Shown here piece by piece: positions 18,067 through 26,687 of a stretch of DNA of 64,000 nt (position 1 is its first letter; each line of letters starts with the position of its first letter). The stretch covers positions 169,296-233,295 of the forward strand of contig CAUSDX010000001.1 in the NCBI GenBank assembly GCA_963530615.1, given 5' to 3'. This DNA comes from JABCPE02 sp963530615. Its GTDB lineage: Bacteria > Bacteroidota > Bacteroidia > Flavobacteriales > Weeksellaceae. Made by a program: the position numbers and the translations under genes. Under the pieces are notes generated by a model that was given only the letters and a program-made list of their open reading frames with translations, made no database searches and was not told the DNA's origin.

Positions 18067-18705
18067 TTATCTTACATTCAAATACTTATGTGTTTGTACG
18101 GAGGCCTGCCACTGCGGATTGGCAAGAATATACTCCACTATTTTAGGGTAATTCTGCTCCCTCTTACTCCATTCTGATTGTAGGTAAAGTCGGCAATTGG
18201 GGTTAACTTTCTTCGCTTCCTCCTCCGCAAATTTGAAGTCATGATTGTTAAATATCACCATTTTAAGCTCACTCGCCCTTTCATACACTTCTGGCAAAGG
18301 TAGTTTTCTCTTCTTCGGCGAGAGGGTAATCCAATCTATATACCCACTAATTGGTGATGACCCAGAAGTCTCTATGTGTATGGTGCAACCTCTGTCTTTT
18401 AGGCTCTTCGTTAAAATTTCCAAATTCCACATCAGCGGCTCCCCCCCCGTAATGATGATGGTTTTACACTGCTCGGAAGCTTCCTCTGCTAGTTTTTCCA
18501 TATCCATCAAAGGATGAAGTTCTGCATCCCAGCTCTCCTTCACATCACACCAATGACAGCCTACATCACACCCCGCCAAACGAATAAAATACGCTGCCTT
18601 GCCTGTATGTGCTCCCTCACCTTGTATAGTATAAAAATGCTCCATGACGGGGAGCATTTTTCCTTGTTTTATTAAAGCATCTTGTTCTCTTGTTACTTCC
18701 GTCAT
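18067..18705 (-). CDS. queE: 7-carboxy-7-deazaguanine synthase (radical SAM)
   Basis: Makes 7-carboxy-7-deazaguanine from 6-carboxytetrahydropterin on the way to queuosine in tRNA. The 212-residue protein has the family start EHFYTIQGEGAHTGKAAYFIRLAGC and the radical-SAM cluster CDVGCHWC, which binds the 4Fe-4S centre. GGEPLMWN, ETSGSSP and ITLSPKK follow, which place SAM and substrate. The length is typical. folD lies 12 bp upstream on the same strand, so both may be read from the folD promoter. No other queuosine gene is in the window. Confidence 0.93.
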   Translation of the reverse strand: MTEVTREQDALIKQGKMLPVMEHFYTIQGEGAHTGKAAYFIRLAGCDVGCHWCDVKESWDAELHPLMDMEKLAEEASEQCKTIIITGGEPLMWNLEILTKSLKDRGCTIHIETSGSSPISGYIDWITLSPKKRKLPLPEVYERASELKMVIFNNHDFKFAEEEAKKVNPNCRLYLQSEWSKREQNYPKIVEYILANPQWQASVQTHKYLNVR

Positions 18706-18717
18706 TTTGTACCTCTT

Positions 18718-19596
18718 CTATCTGATTCTATTTTTATATGCTAATAGTGTATTTTTCATGAGCATTGCTCTAGTCATTGGTCCTACTCCTCCTGGAACTG
18801 GCGTGATGTAACTCGCTTTTTCCTTACAATTCTCAAAATCTACATCTCCGACTAGTTTATATCCTTTCTCACTATCATCATCTACTCGGGTAATTCCCAC
18901 ATCTATTACCACTGCTCCTTCTTTGAGCATTTCTCCTTTTAGGAAATTTGGTTTTCCTAATGCGGTAATCACAATATCCGCTTGTTTCGTAAGTTCTTCT
19001 ATATTAGGTGTATAAGAATGAGCCATGGTAATAGTTGCATTCCCAGGGTTGCCTTTTCTCCCCATTAAGATACTCATCGGCTTCCCTACAATTCTACTTC
19101 TACCAATCACCACACAATGTTTCCCCTGAGTTTCTATTTTATACCTTTCTAATAATTCTAAAATCCCAAAAGGTGTCGCTGGTAAAAACGCCTCCATCTC
19201 TAGTGCCATCTTTCCAAAATTCTCTGGATGGAAACCGTCTACATCTTTACTAGGGTCTATGGCCATAATTACCTTTTCCTGATTCATATGTTTGGGTAAT
19301 GGCAGCTGCACAATAAATCCATCAATCTCTGGATTTTCATTCAGTTCTTGTATTTTAGCTAAAAGCTCTTCTTCTGTGATAGATTCTGAAAACTTTACTA
19401 AAGTAGAAGTAAAACCTACCTCTTTACAATCCTTAACTTTGCTATTCACATAAGCTTTACTCGCTCCATTTTCTCCTACTAAAATCGCAGCTAAATGAGG
19501 TGCTTTTCCGCCTTTTGTAATAATGCAATCAACTTCTTCCTTAATCTCTTTTTTTATATCTTGGGATACTTTCAGCCCATCTAAAATCTGTGCCAT
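18718..19596 (-). CDS. folD: Bifunctional methylenetetrahydrofolate dehydrogenase / methenyltetrahydrofolate cyclohydrolase
   Basis: Interconverts 5,10-methylene- and 10-formyl-tetrahydrofolate, supplying one-carbon units for purines and fMet. The 292-residue protein shows ILVGENGASKAYVNSKVKDC with the catalytic Lys region, DGFIVQLPLPKHM, the NADP-binding IGRSRIVGKPMSILM, and the terminal TPVPGGVGPMTRAMLMKNT signature. Length is normal. It has its own promoter box at 19613-19620 between pgi and itself, and queE follows 12 bp after it. Confidence 0.97.
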   Translation of the reverse strand: MAQILDGLKVSQDIKKEIKEEVDCIITKGGKAPHLAAILVGENGASKAYVNSKVKDCKEVGFTSTLVKFSESITEEELLAKIQELNENPEIDGFIVQLPLPKHMNQEKVIMAIDPSKDVDGFHPENFGKMALEMEAFLPATPFGILELLERYKIETQGKHCVVIGRSRIVGKPMSILMGRKGNPGNATITMAHSYTPNIEELTKQADIVITALGKPNFLKGEMLKEGAVVIDVGITRVDDDSEKGYKLVGDVDFENCKEKASYITPVPGGVGPMTRAMLMKNTLLAYKNRIR

Positions 19597-19612
19597 ATTG
19601 TTATTTATTTCG

Positions 19613-19620
19613 CAAAATTA
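19613..19620 (-). promoter_or_regulatory. Promoter -7 box of folD
   Basis: Minus-strand TAATTTTG lies 16 nt before the folD start and just past the pgi stop codon, so folD-queE can be expressed apart from pgi. Confidence 0.45.
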
Positions 19621-19630
19621 TAAAATTCCC

Positions 19631-21280
19631 TTAAATACCTTTATGCTCTATAAAATAGTTCACCAGCCCATTTGTAGAGGCGTCAAGATGATTAATTTTC
19701 TTATTTTGTTGTAATTCTGGGAGAATTTCATTAGCTAAAACCTTTCCTAATTCTACCCCGAACTGGTCAAAACTATATATATTCCAAATCACTCCTTGCA
19801 CAAAAATTTTATGCTCATAAAGAGCTATCAATTGTCCCAAAGAAAATGGTGTTAATTCTTGGAACAAAAATGAATTTGTCGGCACATTTCCATGAAATAT
19901 TTTATAATTTAATAGTGCTTGTATTTCCTCTTCGCTCTTTCCTTGATTTGCTAACTCTTCTCTTACTTCTATTTCACTCTTTCCAAATGCTAACGCTTTA
20001 GTTTGTGCAAAAAAGTTCGCCAAAAGTTTTTCTTGATGGTCTGCCACTAGATTACAAGACTTCACATAAGCAATAAAATCCGCAGGAACAAGCTCTGTCC
20101 CCTGATGAATTAACTGATAAAAAGCATGTTGTCCATTCGTTCCTGGTTCTCCCCAAATAATCGGTCCTGTATTATAATTCACAAATTCTCCATTTCTATC
20201 CACACATTTGCCATTACTCTCCATATCTGCTTGTTGTAAATACGCTGGAAATCTATCTAAATACTGAGAATAAGGCAAAACAGCATGACTCGCTACATCA
20301 TAAAAATCACGATACCAAACTCCTAAAACTGCCATTAAAACTGGAATATTTTCTTCAAAATCTGCAGTTTTAAAATGGATATCAGAATCATATGCCCCTC
20401 TGAGTAACTGCTCAAAATTATCATATCCTATCGCCAATACAATACTCAATCCTATCGATGACCACAACGAATAACGACCACCAACCCAATCCCAAAATTC
20501 AAAAATATTTTCTTCTGCAATCCCAAATTTTTTCACCTCAGTGATATTCGTAGATAATGCGACAAAATGTTTTGAAATATCTTGCTCTTGTACTTCTTTT
20601 AAAAACCAATTTTTTGCTGATATCGCATTTGTCATTGTTTCTTGAGTCGTAAAAGTTTTAGAAGCAATGATAAAAAGCGTAGTATCTGGATTCAAATTTT
20701 TCAATACTTCTACAAGATGGTTACCATCTACATTAGAGACAAAATGAATATTCAACCTCGTTTTAAAATGCTTCAAGGCAGAGCAAACCATCACAGGACC
20801 AAGGTCAGAACCCCCAATACCTATGTTTACTACATCTGTAATTTCTTTTCCTGAAAACCCTTTATGCTCGCCTGATATTACTCTTTCAGAAAAAACTTTC
20901 ATCTGATCAAGAACATTCTTGATGGCAATTTTCACATTCTCTCCATTTACATTTATTTCTTCCTCCGAAAAATCCCTTAATGCCACATGCAATACCACTC
21001 TATTCTCAGTTTCATTAATTTTCTCTCCCGAAAACATTTTATCTATTGCTTCTTTTAATTGACATTCCTCAGCCAATTGAAGCAAGAGAGCCTTAACTTT
21101 CTCGTCTATTAAATTCTTGGAATAATCAAAAAGAAAATTTTCTCTCTTTACGGAAAAGTCAGAAAATCTATTCGGGTTTTCTTGAAACAAAGTCCTCAAA
21201 TCCAAATCATTATCCGAAAAATATTGATACAATTCTCCCCAAGCCCTTGTTTTTGTAGGATTTATTTTTGGTAACATCAT
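19631..21280 (-). CDS. pgi: Glucose-6-phosphate isomerase
   Basis: Interconverts glucose-6-phosphate and fructose-6-phosphate. The 549-residue form is the long, E. coli-like type. It has NIGIGGSDLGPVMV (phosphate binding), ASKTFTTQETMTNA, FEFWDWVGGRYSLWS (family signature 1), the catalytic Glu region ESNGKCVDRNG, and GQHAFYQLIHQGTELVPADF with the catalytic His. The C-terminal QFGVELGKVLA is signature 2. Two ATGs occur in tandem (21280 and 21277), and either could be used. It has its own promoter 17 nt upstream. Confidence 0.97.
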   Translation of the reverse strand: MMLPKINPTKTRAWGELYQYFSDNDLDLRTLFQENPNRFSDFSVKRENFLFDYSKNLIDEKVKALLLQLAEECQLKEAIDKMFSGEKINETENRVVLHVALRDFSEEEINVNGENVKIAIKNVLDQMKVFSERVISGEHKGFSGKEITDVVNIGIGGSDLGPVMVCSALKHFKTRLNIHFVSNVDGNHLVEVLKNLNPDTTLFIIASKTFTTQETMTNAISAKNWFLKEVQEQDISKHFVALSTNITEVKKFGIAEENIFEFWDWVGGRYSLWSSIGLSIVLAIGYDNFEQLLRGAYDSDIHFKTADFEENIPVLMAVLGVWYRDFYDVASHAVLPYSQYLDRFPAYLQQADMESNGKCVDRNGEFVNYNTGPIIWGEPGTNGQHAFYQLIHQGTELVPADFIAYVKSCNLVADHQEKLLANFFAQTKALAFGKSEIEVREELANQGKSEEEIQALLNYKIFHGNVPTNSFLFQELTPFSLGQLIALYEHKIFVQGVIWNIYSFDQFGVELGKVLANEILPELQQNKKINHLDASTNGLVNYFIEHKGI

Positions 21281-21296
21281 TTAATCTTTTAGCATA

Positions 21297-21304
21297 CAAA
21301 GATA
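21297..21304 (-). promoter_or_regulatory. Promoter -7 box of pgi
   Basis: Minus-strand TATCTTTG, 16 nt before the pgi start. Confidence 0.6.
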
Positions 21305-21319
21305 AAAAACTCTTTTTTA

Positions 21320-22012
21320 TCACTCATTCATAAAATTAAAACCACTCAAAACTGGTGTAACCAACTTTATCCCTTTATAAGAGGCAGACTCCCATCTTTT
21401 GTCTTGATAACCAGCACACCTTCTTATCATTCTCAAAAAATCTCTGTTATCTACATACGGATCAACATGAATGAACTGCATCGCTCCTTGAGTATTAATT
21501 TCAAAATAAACTTTCAACTTAAAATCTGAAAAACTAAAATCATTCAAATTCATACAGGACTGAAAGGATTTTGCAACCTTATCCTTTCCATCCTTATAGT
21601 CAATCGGTTTATACTGCGTTTTGTCATATTCCACTCCGAGAATCAAATCATTCGGCACAAACAAAAAACGAGCAACCGCCTTCACTTTCTTCCCTCCTAC
21701 TTCGGCAGGTTTCCAATGCTTCAAATGAGACAATGAAGATTTTGCCATATCATAAGCACACCTATTCTGACTTACCGCCAAGGTATCCTCCTCCACCACA
21801 TACTGGACTTTCCCCTCTTGAGAAACCAAAACTTTCACCATAAGTGCTTCATCTTTACTACAAATCTTATAGTCTTTTTCCTTCAAAACGCTTGTTAACT
21901 CCTTATAAAACTGCTTATTCCCTCCTTCGTAAAACTCTTGCCCTTTTGGATAAAAATACAATGTTTGAGCATTAATCCCTATACCCAATAACATTAAAAT
22001 CAAATTTCTCAT
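21320..22012 (-). CDS. Secreted protein with TonB C-terminal-like regions
   Basis: The longer frame starts at 22084, but the ATG at 22012 gives a proper signal peptide, MRNLILMLLGIGINAQ, and lies 17 nt after a promoter box. I therefore take 230 residues. The mature part begins LYFYPKGQEFYEGGNKQFYKEL and continues with VKVLVSQEGKVQYVV and LKHWKPAEVGGKKVKAVARF. These resemble TonB C-terminal domains, and a second, weaker copy follows (VYFEINTQGAMQFIHV). There is no transmembrane anchor or proline-rich linker, so it is not a normal TonB. Its role is unknown; interaction with the envelope is only inferred. Confidence 0.65.
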   Translation of the reverse strand: MRNLILMLLGIGINAQTLYFYPKGQEFYEGGNKQFYKELTSVLKEKDYKICSKDEALMVKVLVSQEGKVQYVVEEDTLAVSQNRCAYDMAKSSLSHLKHWKPAEVGGKKVKAVARFLFVPNDLILGVEYDKTQYKPIDYKDGKDKVAKSFQSCMNLNDFSFSDFKLKVYFEINTQGAMQFIHVDPYVDNRDFLRMIRRCAGYQDKRWESASYKGIKLVTPVLSGFNFMNE

Positions 22013-22029
22013 ATCGTTATTTTTTCTTT

Positions 22030-22037
22030 CAAAGGTA
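22030..22037 (-). promoter_or_regulatory. Promoter -7 box of the TonB-like gene
   Basis: Minus-strand TACCTTTG. A start at 22084 would lie upstream of this box, which supports the ATG at 22012. Confidence 0.55.
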
Positions 22038-22077
22038 ATGATTTTCCCAACATTATTGTTTATTGTTAGAATAATTT

Positions 22078-22107
22078 TTGTCAATTAGAAAAAAAATCCT
22101 ATTTTTG
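22078..22107 (+). promoter_or_regulatory. Promoter of rplU-rpmA
   Basis: TTTTTG ending at 22080 and TATTTTTG at 22100-22107, with a 19-bp spacer, form a near-ideal Bacteroidota promoter 30 nt before rplU. Confidence 0.75.
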
Positions 22108-22137
22108 CAAAATAATTTTAATTAAATACTTATAACA

Positions 22138-22449
22138 ATGTTTGCAATCGTAGAGATAGCAGGGCTTCAATACAAAGTTGAAAAAGACCAAAAGTTATTC
22201 GTAAATCGTTTAGCAGGAGAGCAAGGAAACAAAGTTTCTTTTGACAAAGTTCTTCTTACATCAAACGGAGCGGTAGCAGTAGGCGCCCCAGCTGTAAAAG
22301 GAGTTTCTGTGGAAGCAGAAATTATTGATCATGTTCAAGCTGATAAAGTAATCGTTTTCAAAAAGAAAAGAAGAAAAGGTTACAAAGTAAAGAATGGACA
22401 TAGACAACAATTAACTCAAATCAAAATCACATCTATTACAGGATTTTAA
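22138..22449 (+). CDS. rplU: Large-subunit ribosomal protein bL21
   Basis: Structural protein of the 50S subunit that binds 23S rRNA. The 103-residue length is standard. MFAIVEIAGLQYKVEKDQKL at the start and the basic end KKKRRKGYKVKNGHRQQLTQIKI are family hallmarks. It is followed 60 bp later by rpmA, the conserved bL21-bL27 pair, and is driven by a strong upstream promoter. Confidence 0.98.
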   Translation: MFAIVEIAGLQYKVEKDQKLFVNRLAGEQGNKVSFDKVLLTSNGAVAVGAPAVKGVSVEAEIIDHVQADKVIVFKKKRRKGYKVKNGHRQQLTQIKITSITGF

Positions 22450-22509
22450 TTCAAAATAGAAAAAAATAATTGAGTTAATCAGTAAACTAACATTTAAAAG
22501 TTAAAAGAA

Positions 22510-22767
22510 ATGGCACACAAGAAAGGAGTAGGTAGTTCCAAAAACGGTAGAGAATCTCATTCTAAAAGATTAGGAGTGAAGATTTTTGGTGGTCAGGAAG
22601 CTATTGCTGGGAATATCATCGTAAGACAAAGAGGTACTCAGCACCACCCAGGTGAGAATGTAGGTATTGGTAGAGACCATACTTTATTCGCTTTAGTAGA
22701 CGGTAAAGTAGTTTTCACGAAGAAGAGAGATAACAGATCTTTTGTATCTGTTGAACCAAATGCTTAA
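22510..22767 (+). CDS. rpmA: Large-subunit ribosomal protein bL27
   Basis: The 85-residue protein lines the peptidyl-transferase centre of the 50S subunit. MAHKKGVGSSKNGRESHSKRLGVK at the N-terminus reaches the tRNA ends, and GNIIVRQRGTQHHPGENVGIGRDHTLFAL is the core. It lacks the cleaved N-terminal extension seen in Firmicutes, as expected for this phylum. Second gene of the rplU operon, closed by a terminator. Confidence 0.98.
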   Translation: MAHKKGVGSSKNGRESHSKRLGVKIFGGQEAIAGNIIVRQRGTQHHPGENVGIGRDHTLFALVDGKVVFTKKRDNRSFVSVEPNA

Positions 22768-22789
22768 TATTTTTCAGCATTGATAAATT

Positions 22790-22822
22790 TAAAGCCTTAG
22801 CGTTAAGTCTAGGGCTTTTTTA
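22790..22822 (+). terminator. Terminator after rpmA
   Basis: AAAGCCTTAG and CTAGGGCTTTTTT pair around an 8-nt loop and end in T6. Confidence 0.75.
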
Positions 22823-22849
22823 TTTATTATCATTTCTCTCACATTTCAT

Positions 22850-22881
22850 TATGACAACTTGTCATATTTTTTATATATTTG
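22850..22881 (+). promoter_or_regulatory. Putative operator and promoter of miaB
   Basis: TATGACAA-C-TTGTCATA (22850-22866) is a perfect 8-1-8 palindrome. TATATTTG at 22874-22881 is the -7 box, so the palindrome covers the -33 region, where a repressor would block transcription. It matches the dyad before lon at 6594-6610. Confidence 0.55.
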
Positions 22882-22992
22882 CATTCATTATCTTTTGAAA
22901 TTTAAAAGGTAATTGGTGAGACATTAAAATTAAGCTTGATGTTTATACCAAAAATCCTTAATATAAATTTTCAAATCTCAAAATCAAGGAAA

Positions 22993-24426
22993 GTGGAAGG
23001 TAAATACATTGATGAAACCAGACAAGGCGAAGCCTATGCCATCGCCGATAAAGTAGGAAACACTAAAAAATTATTCTTGGAAAGTTATGGCTGTCAGATG
23101 AATTTTTCTGATAGTGAGATTGTAGCATCTATCCTACATGACCAAGGATATAACACAACCGTAAACTTAGAAGAAGCAGATCTCATTCTTCTCAACACTT
23201 GTTCTATTCGTGAAAAGGCAGAACAGACTGTAAGAATGAGACTCTCACAATTCAAGAGCTTGAAAAAAGAAAAACCAAGTCTCACAGTGGGAGTATTAGG
23301 CTGTATGGCTGAGCGACTAAAAACCAAATTTTTAGAAGAAGAAAAATTAGTAGATTTAGTTGTAGGGCCTGATGCTTACCGTGATTTACCCAACCTGCTT
23401 AAAGAAACCGAAAACGGAAGAGATGCCATCAATGTCATTCTCTCCAAAGAAGAGACTTATGCGGATATCAATCCTGTGAGGCTTAGCGGTAATGGTGTTA
23501 CAGCCTTTGTAACAATTACTCGTGGCTGTGATAACATGTGTACTTTCTGTGTCGTACCTTTTACTCGGGGGCGTGAGAGAAGTAGAGACCCTCACTCTAT
23601 CATCAATGAATGCAAAGAGCTTTGGGAAAATGGCTATAAAGAAATCACGCTATTGGGTCAGAATGTGGATTCTTATCTCTGGTATGGAGGTGGAGCGAAA
23701 AAGGACTTTGACAAGGCTTCCGAAATGCAAAAACTTACGGCAATCAACTTTGCTCAGTTATTAGAGATGGTTGCCCAAGCCGTTCCTCAAATGCGTATCC
23801 GTTTCGCAACTTCCAATCCACAAGATATGAGCCTTGATGTGTTTAGAATGATGGCAAAGTACGATAATATTTGTAAGTATGTGCATCTCCCTGTACAGAG
23901 CGGAAGTAATGCCATACTAAAAGCCATGAATCGACAACATACAAGAGAGGAATACCTAGAACTTATCCGTGAGGCAAAGAAAATTGTGCCTAATATAGCA
24001 TTCTCACAAGATATGATTGTAGGTTTCTGCAATGAAACCGAGCAAGACCACCAAGACACTCTATCCCTCATGAGAGAGGTAGAGTATGATTACGGCTACA
24101 TGTTCGCCTACTCCGAGAGACCTGGCACCCCTGCCCATAAGAAAATGGAGGACAACATACCAGCGGATGTAAAACAAAGAAGACTCTCTGAAGTGATTGC
24201 CCTACAAGGAGAACTATCCCGAAAAAGAATGCAGTCTTACCTTAACAAAAACCACGAAGTATTGATAGAAGGGACTTCCAAGAAGAACCCTAACCAATGG
24301 AGAGGAAGAAACTCTCAAAATGTGGTCTGCGTTTTTGATAAACAAGAGGGACAAAAAATTGGGGACACGGTAAATGTTTTTGTTTATGATAACACTCAGG
24401 GAACTTTAATTGGAGAAATAAGATAA
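22993..24426 (+). CDS. miaB: tRNA-2-methylthio-N6-isopentenyladenosine37 synthase (MiaB)
   Basis: Radical-SAM enzyme that adds a methylthio group to A37 of tRNAs reading U-initial codons. It has the UPF0004 domain with three cluster cysteines (SYGCQMNFSDSE, LNTCSIREKAE, GVLGCMAERL), the radical-SAM motif CDNMCTFC in TRGCDNMCTFCVVPFTRGR, and a C-terminal TRAM region. The GTG at 22993 begins VEGKYIDETRQGEA, which fits relatives that start just before KYIDE. In-frame ATGs at 22939 (and a TTG at 22936) would add an atypical extension of 18-19 residues. In related genomes the next genes are a sigma-54 activator and lptE; here a repeat array and a DUF6261 gene intervene. Confidence 0.95.
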   Translation: MEGKYIDETRQGEAYAIADKVGNTKKLFLESYGCQMNFSDSEIVASILHDQGYNTTVNLEEADLILLNTCSIREKAEQTVRMRLSQFKSLKKEKPSLTVGVLGCMAERLKTKFLEEEKLVDLVVGPDAYRDLPNLLKETENGRDAINVILSKEETYADINPVRLSGNGVTAFVTITRGCDNMCTFCVVPFTRGRERSRDPHSIINECKELWENGYKEITLLGQNVDSYLWYGGGAKKDFDKASEMQKLTAINFAQLLEMVAQAVPQMRIRFATSNPQDMSLDVFRMMAKYDNICKYVHLPVQSGSNAILKAMNRQHTREEYLELIREAKKIVPNIAFSQDMIVGFCNETEQDHQDTLSLMREVEYDYGYMFAYSERPGTPAHKKMEDNIPADVKQRRLSEVIALQGELSRKRMQSYLNKNHEVLIEGTSKKNPNQWRGRNSQNVVCVFDKQEGQKIGDTVNVFVYDNTQGTLIGEIR

Positions 24427-24456
24427 ATTCATGAGCCAAACTTTTTAGGCTTACCA

Positions 24457-24661
24457 TCCTAAAGTGGGAAAAGGAGAAATAGAACCAAGGCACATTATCC
24501 CAAATTGGGAATTTAAGAACTAAGATAAAAGGAGGTCGTCCCGAGTCGGGACAATGAGAATGAAAACTAAATCAAACTTTCCCAACTTGGGACGATAAGA
24601 ATAGAAACAAAAACAAATCATCCCAAAGCGGGACATTAACCATAAAATTTAATTTTAACTA
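24457..24661 (+). repeat. Five-unit, 41-nt-period palindrome array upstream of the DUF6261 gene
   Basis: Five 13-nt palindromes start at 24457, 24498, 24539, 24580 and 24621, exactly 41 nt apart. Cores are TCCTAAAGTGGGA, TCCCAAATTGGGA, TCCCGAGTCGGGA, TCCCAACTTGGGA and TCCCAAAGCGGGA: 5-bp arms around 3 nt. Unit 3 swaps the inner A-T pair for G-C on both arms, and unit 1 keeps pairing in RNA through a U-G, so the hairpin itself seems selected. The 28-nt spacers are A/G-rich and only loosely alike (AAGAATAGAAAC in unit 4, GAGAATGAAAAC in unit 3). The array starts 30 nt after miaB and its last unit ends 8 nt before the next start codon. It is not a CRISPR: the repeats are short and variable. Confidence 0.85.
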
Positions 24662-24669
24662 ATATTAAT

Positions 24670-25413
24670 ATGAAAAAAGCAAAACTAACTCCTATTTACC
24701 TACAAGGTTTGCACCATGCGGAATTTGGACAATTCATTGACCGATTTATCAATGATTTTTCTGAAGCAAATCTTGACCTGAATACCGATACGGATTTTAA
24801 AACGATTTTTGAAGGATTGAAGGCGAAAACTCCTGCGTATAACAAGGCTCTCATGCAAATCCGTGAGAATGAAAACACCAAGAAAATCGCAGAATTAGAC
24901 AAGGAGCGAGACAATGATTTTCAAGCATTAAAAGATAGTATAAAGCCCTATCGCAACGCTAAGAAAACCCCACAGATAAAGGCTTACAATACTCTGAAAA
25001 TCTTACTTGATGAGTATAAAAATATAGCAACACTATCTTATGAAGAAGAAACCAAGAAGATTAGTTCGCTACTCTCGTCACTCAAAAGTAGCGATTATCA
25101 GCCCCACATCACAACCTTGAAAATAGAGGAGTTCACCAGTGAGCTGGAAAAGTCCAACACGGCGTTCAACACCCTTTTCGGGGAGCGTTCGGCTCAAAAC
25201 ATTGGGAAAGAAAGCTATGACACCAAAGCCCTGCGTAAAGAGATTACGGATATTTATAGGAAGTTGACAAACTATATCATCGCTCTAGTAGAAATTAAAA
25301 CAGACCCATTTTATAGAAAAACTTTAGAGGTGATTAACAATAGTAGAAAATACTACGCTGATACTTTAGCAAAACGAAACGGACAAAAAACAGAGAAAAA
25401 AGAAAATGAGTAA
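24670..25413 (+). CDS. DUF6261-like helical protein, array-associated
   Basis: I recognise this 247-residue protein as DUF6261-like (from memory; a profile search would confirm it). It is charged and almost entirely helical, with no signal peptide or membrane segment. It starts KLTPIYLQGLHHAEFGQFID, has a Lys/Glu-rich centre likely to form coiled coil (KKIAELDKERDNDFQALKD), and ends ALRKEITDIYRKLTNYIIALVE before a basic tail. The function is unknown. The palindrome array stops just before its ATG. Its last bases overlap the next gene by 8 nt (ATGAGTAA), suggesting translational coupling. A decayed relative with its own array lies at 62299-62531. Confidence 0.7.
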   Translation: MKKAKLTPIYLQGLHHAEFGQFIDRFINDFSEANLDLNTDTDFKTIFEGLKAKTPAYNKALMQIRENENTKKIAELDKERDNDFQALKDSIKPYRNAKKTPQIKAYNTLKILLDEYKNIATLSYEEETKKISSLLSSLKSSDYQPHITTLKIEEFTSELEKSNTAFNTLFGERSAQNIGKESYDTKALRKEITDIYRKLTNYIIALVEIKTDPFYRKTLEVINNSRKYYADTLAKRNGQKTEKKENE

Positions 25414-26686
25414 CCTACAAGACATCAAAGCCCGTTTTGGAATTATAGGAAATTACCCTCTCCTCAATAGAGCATTGGAGAGAGCGGTACAAGTAGCACC
25501 TACGGATATCTCCGTTTTAGTCATCGGAGAGAGTGGCGTAGGTAAGGAATCTATTCCCAAGATAATTCACGCCGAAAGCCGTAGAAAACACCAGCCTTAT
25601 ATTGTGGTCAATTGTGGTGCGATACCTGAGGGAACGATAGATTCTGAACTATTTGGTCATGAAAAAGGAGCTTTCACAGGAGCGACCAGTACCCGAAAAG
25701 GTTATTTTGAAATGGCTGATGGCGGGACGATATTCCTTGATGAAGTGGGAGAACTTCCCTTACAGACACAAGTCCGCTTACTTCGTGTTTTGGAAAGTGG
25801 CGACTTTATGAAGGTAGGTTCATCACAAATTCAGAAGACTAATGTAAGAATCATCGCTGCTACGAATGTCAATATGCTAGAAGCCATTCGTGATGGGAAA
25901 TTCCGTGAAGACTTATATTATCGTCTCAATACAGTTCAAATAGATATGCCACCTCTTCGGGAGAGAAAAGGTGATATTCATTTACTTTTCAGGAAATTTG
26001 CCAGAGACTTCGCTGATAAATACAGAATGCCAGAAATAGAACTCACAGAAGATGCTGTAAAGTATTTGGAAAACTATCTGTTCCCTGGGAATATTAGACA
26101 ACTCCGCAACCTTGTAGAGCAAATTACAGTAGTAGAGTCTGAGAGAAGAATTTCTGCTCAAAAGTTAGCCGAGTTTATCCCAATGGAACACCAACTTCCG
26201 ACAATCTCTTCACAATCCAAAACGGGAAGCTCTGATTTTAATTCGGAAAGGGAAATTATGTATAAAATTCTCTTTGATATGAAAAATGACCTTAATGATT
26301 TAAAGGCATTAACCTCAGAACTGATTAGAAACCGCGGAAATACAGAGTTTAGCACTTCTGAAAAAAGTCTCATTCAAAGAATTTACCCTTCTGAAAACCA
26401 ACAAATTCAGAATCCTAATTCTCTACTCTACTTTGAACAGCCACAATATCACACCCCTACCATTATTAGCAATGCAAATGAAGATAACGAAGATGATTTT
26501 ACCTTAGATATAGATATGGAAGAACCTAAAAAAACTGAATCCTTATCTTTAACTAACAATGAAAAAGAACTTATCATCAAGGCTTTAGAAAAACATAATG
26601 GAAGAAGAAACAAGGCTGCAGATGAACTAGGAATCTCACAAAGAACACTCTACCGAAAAATTAAACAATATAATTTAGAAAATTAA
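25406..26686 (+). CDS. Sigma-54-dependent transcriptional activator without receiver domain
   Basis: The 426-residue protein begins almost directly with the AAA+ domain (about 10-245): Walker A GESGVGKES, sigma-54 contact GAFTGA, Walker B TIFLDEVGELP, and the NIRQLRNLVEQ helix. A low-complexity linker of about 130 residues follows, then a C-terminal Fis-type helix-turn-helix, IIKALEKHNGRRNKAADELGISQRTLYRKI. With no sensory domain it may be controlled by abundance or partners. In flavobacteria this gene usually directly follows miaB and precedes lptE; here it overlaps the inserted DUF6261 gene by 8 nt and lptE follows 1 bp later. Confidence 0.9.
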   Translation: MSNLQDIKARFGIIGNYPLLNRALERAVQVAPTDISVLVIGESGVGKESIPKIIHAESRRKHQPYIVVNCGAIPEGTIDSELFGHEKGAFTGATSTRKGYFEMADGGTIFLDEVGELPLQTQVRLLRVLESGDFMKVGSSQIQKTNVRIIAATNVNMLEAIRDGKFREDLYYRLNTVQIDMPPLRERKGDIHLLFRKFARDFADKYRMPEIELTEDAVKYLENYLFPGNIRQLRNLVEQITVVESERRISAQKLAEFIPMEHQLPTISSQSKTGSSDFNSEREIMYKILFDMKNDLNDLKALTSELIRNRGNTEFSTSEKSLIQRIYPSENQQIQNPNSLLYFEQPQYHTPTIISNANEDNEDDFTLDIDMEEPKKTESLSLTNNEKELIIKALEKHNGRRNKAADELGISQRTLYRKIKQYNLEN

Positions 26687-26687
26687 A

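Noticed and set aside
24457..24661. CRISPR array
   Set aside because: The regular 41-nt period suggested it, but repeats are only 13 nt, their centres vary, the 28-nt spacers resemble one another, and no cas gene is present.
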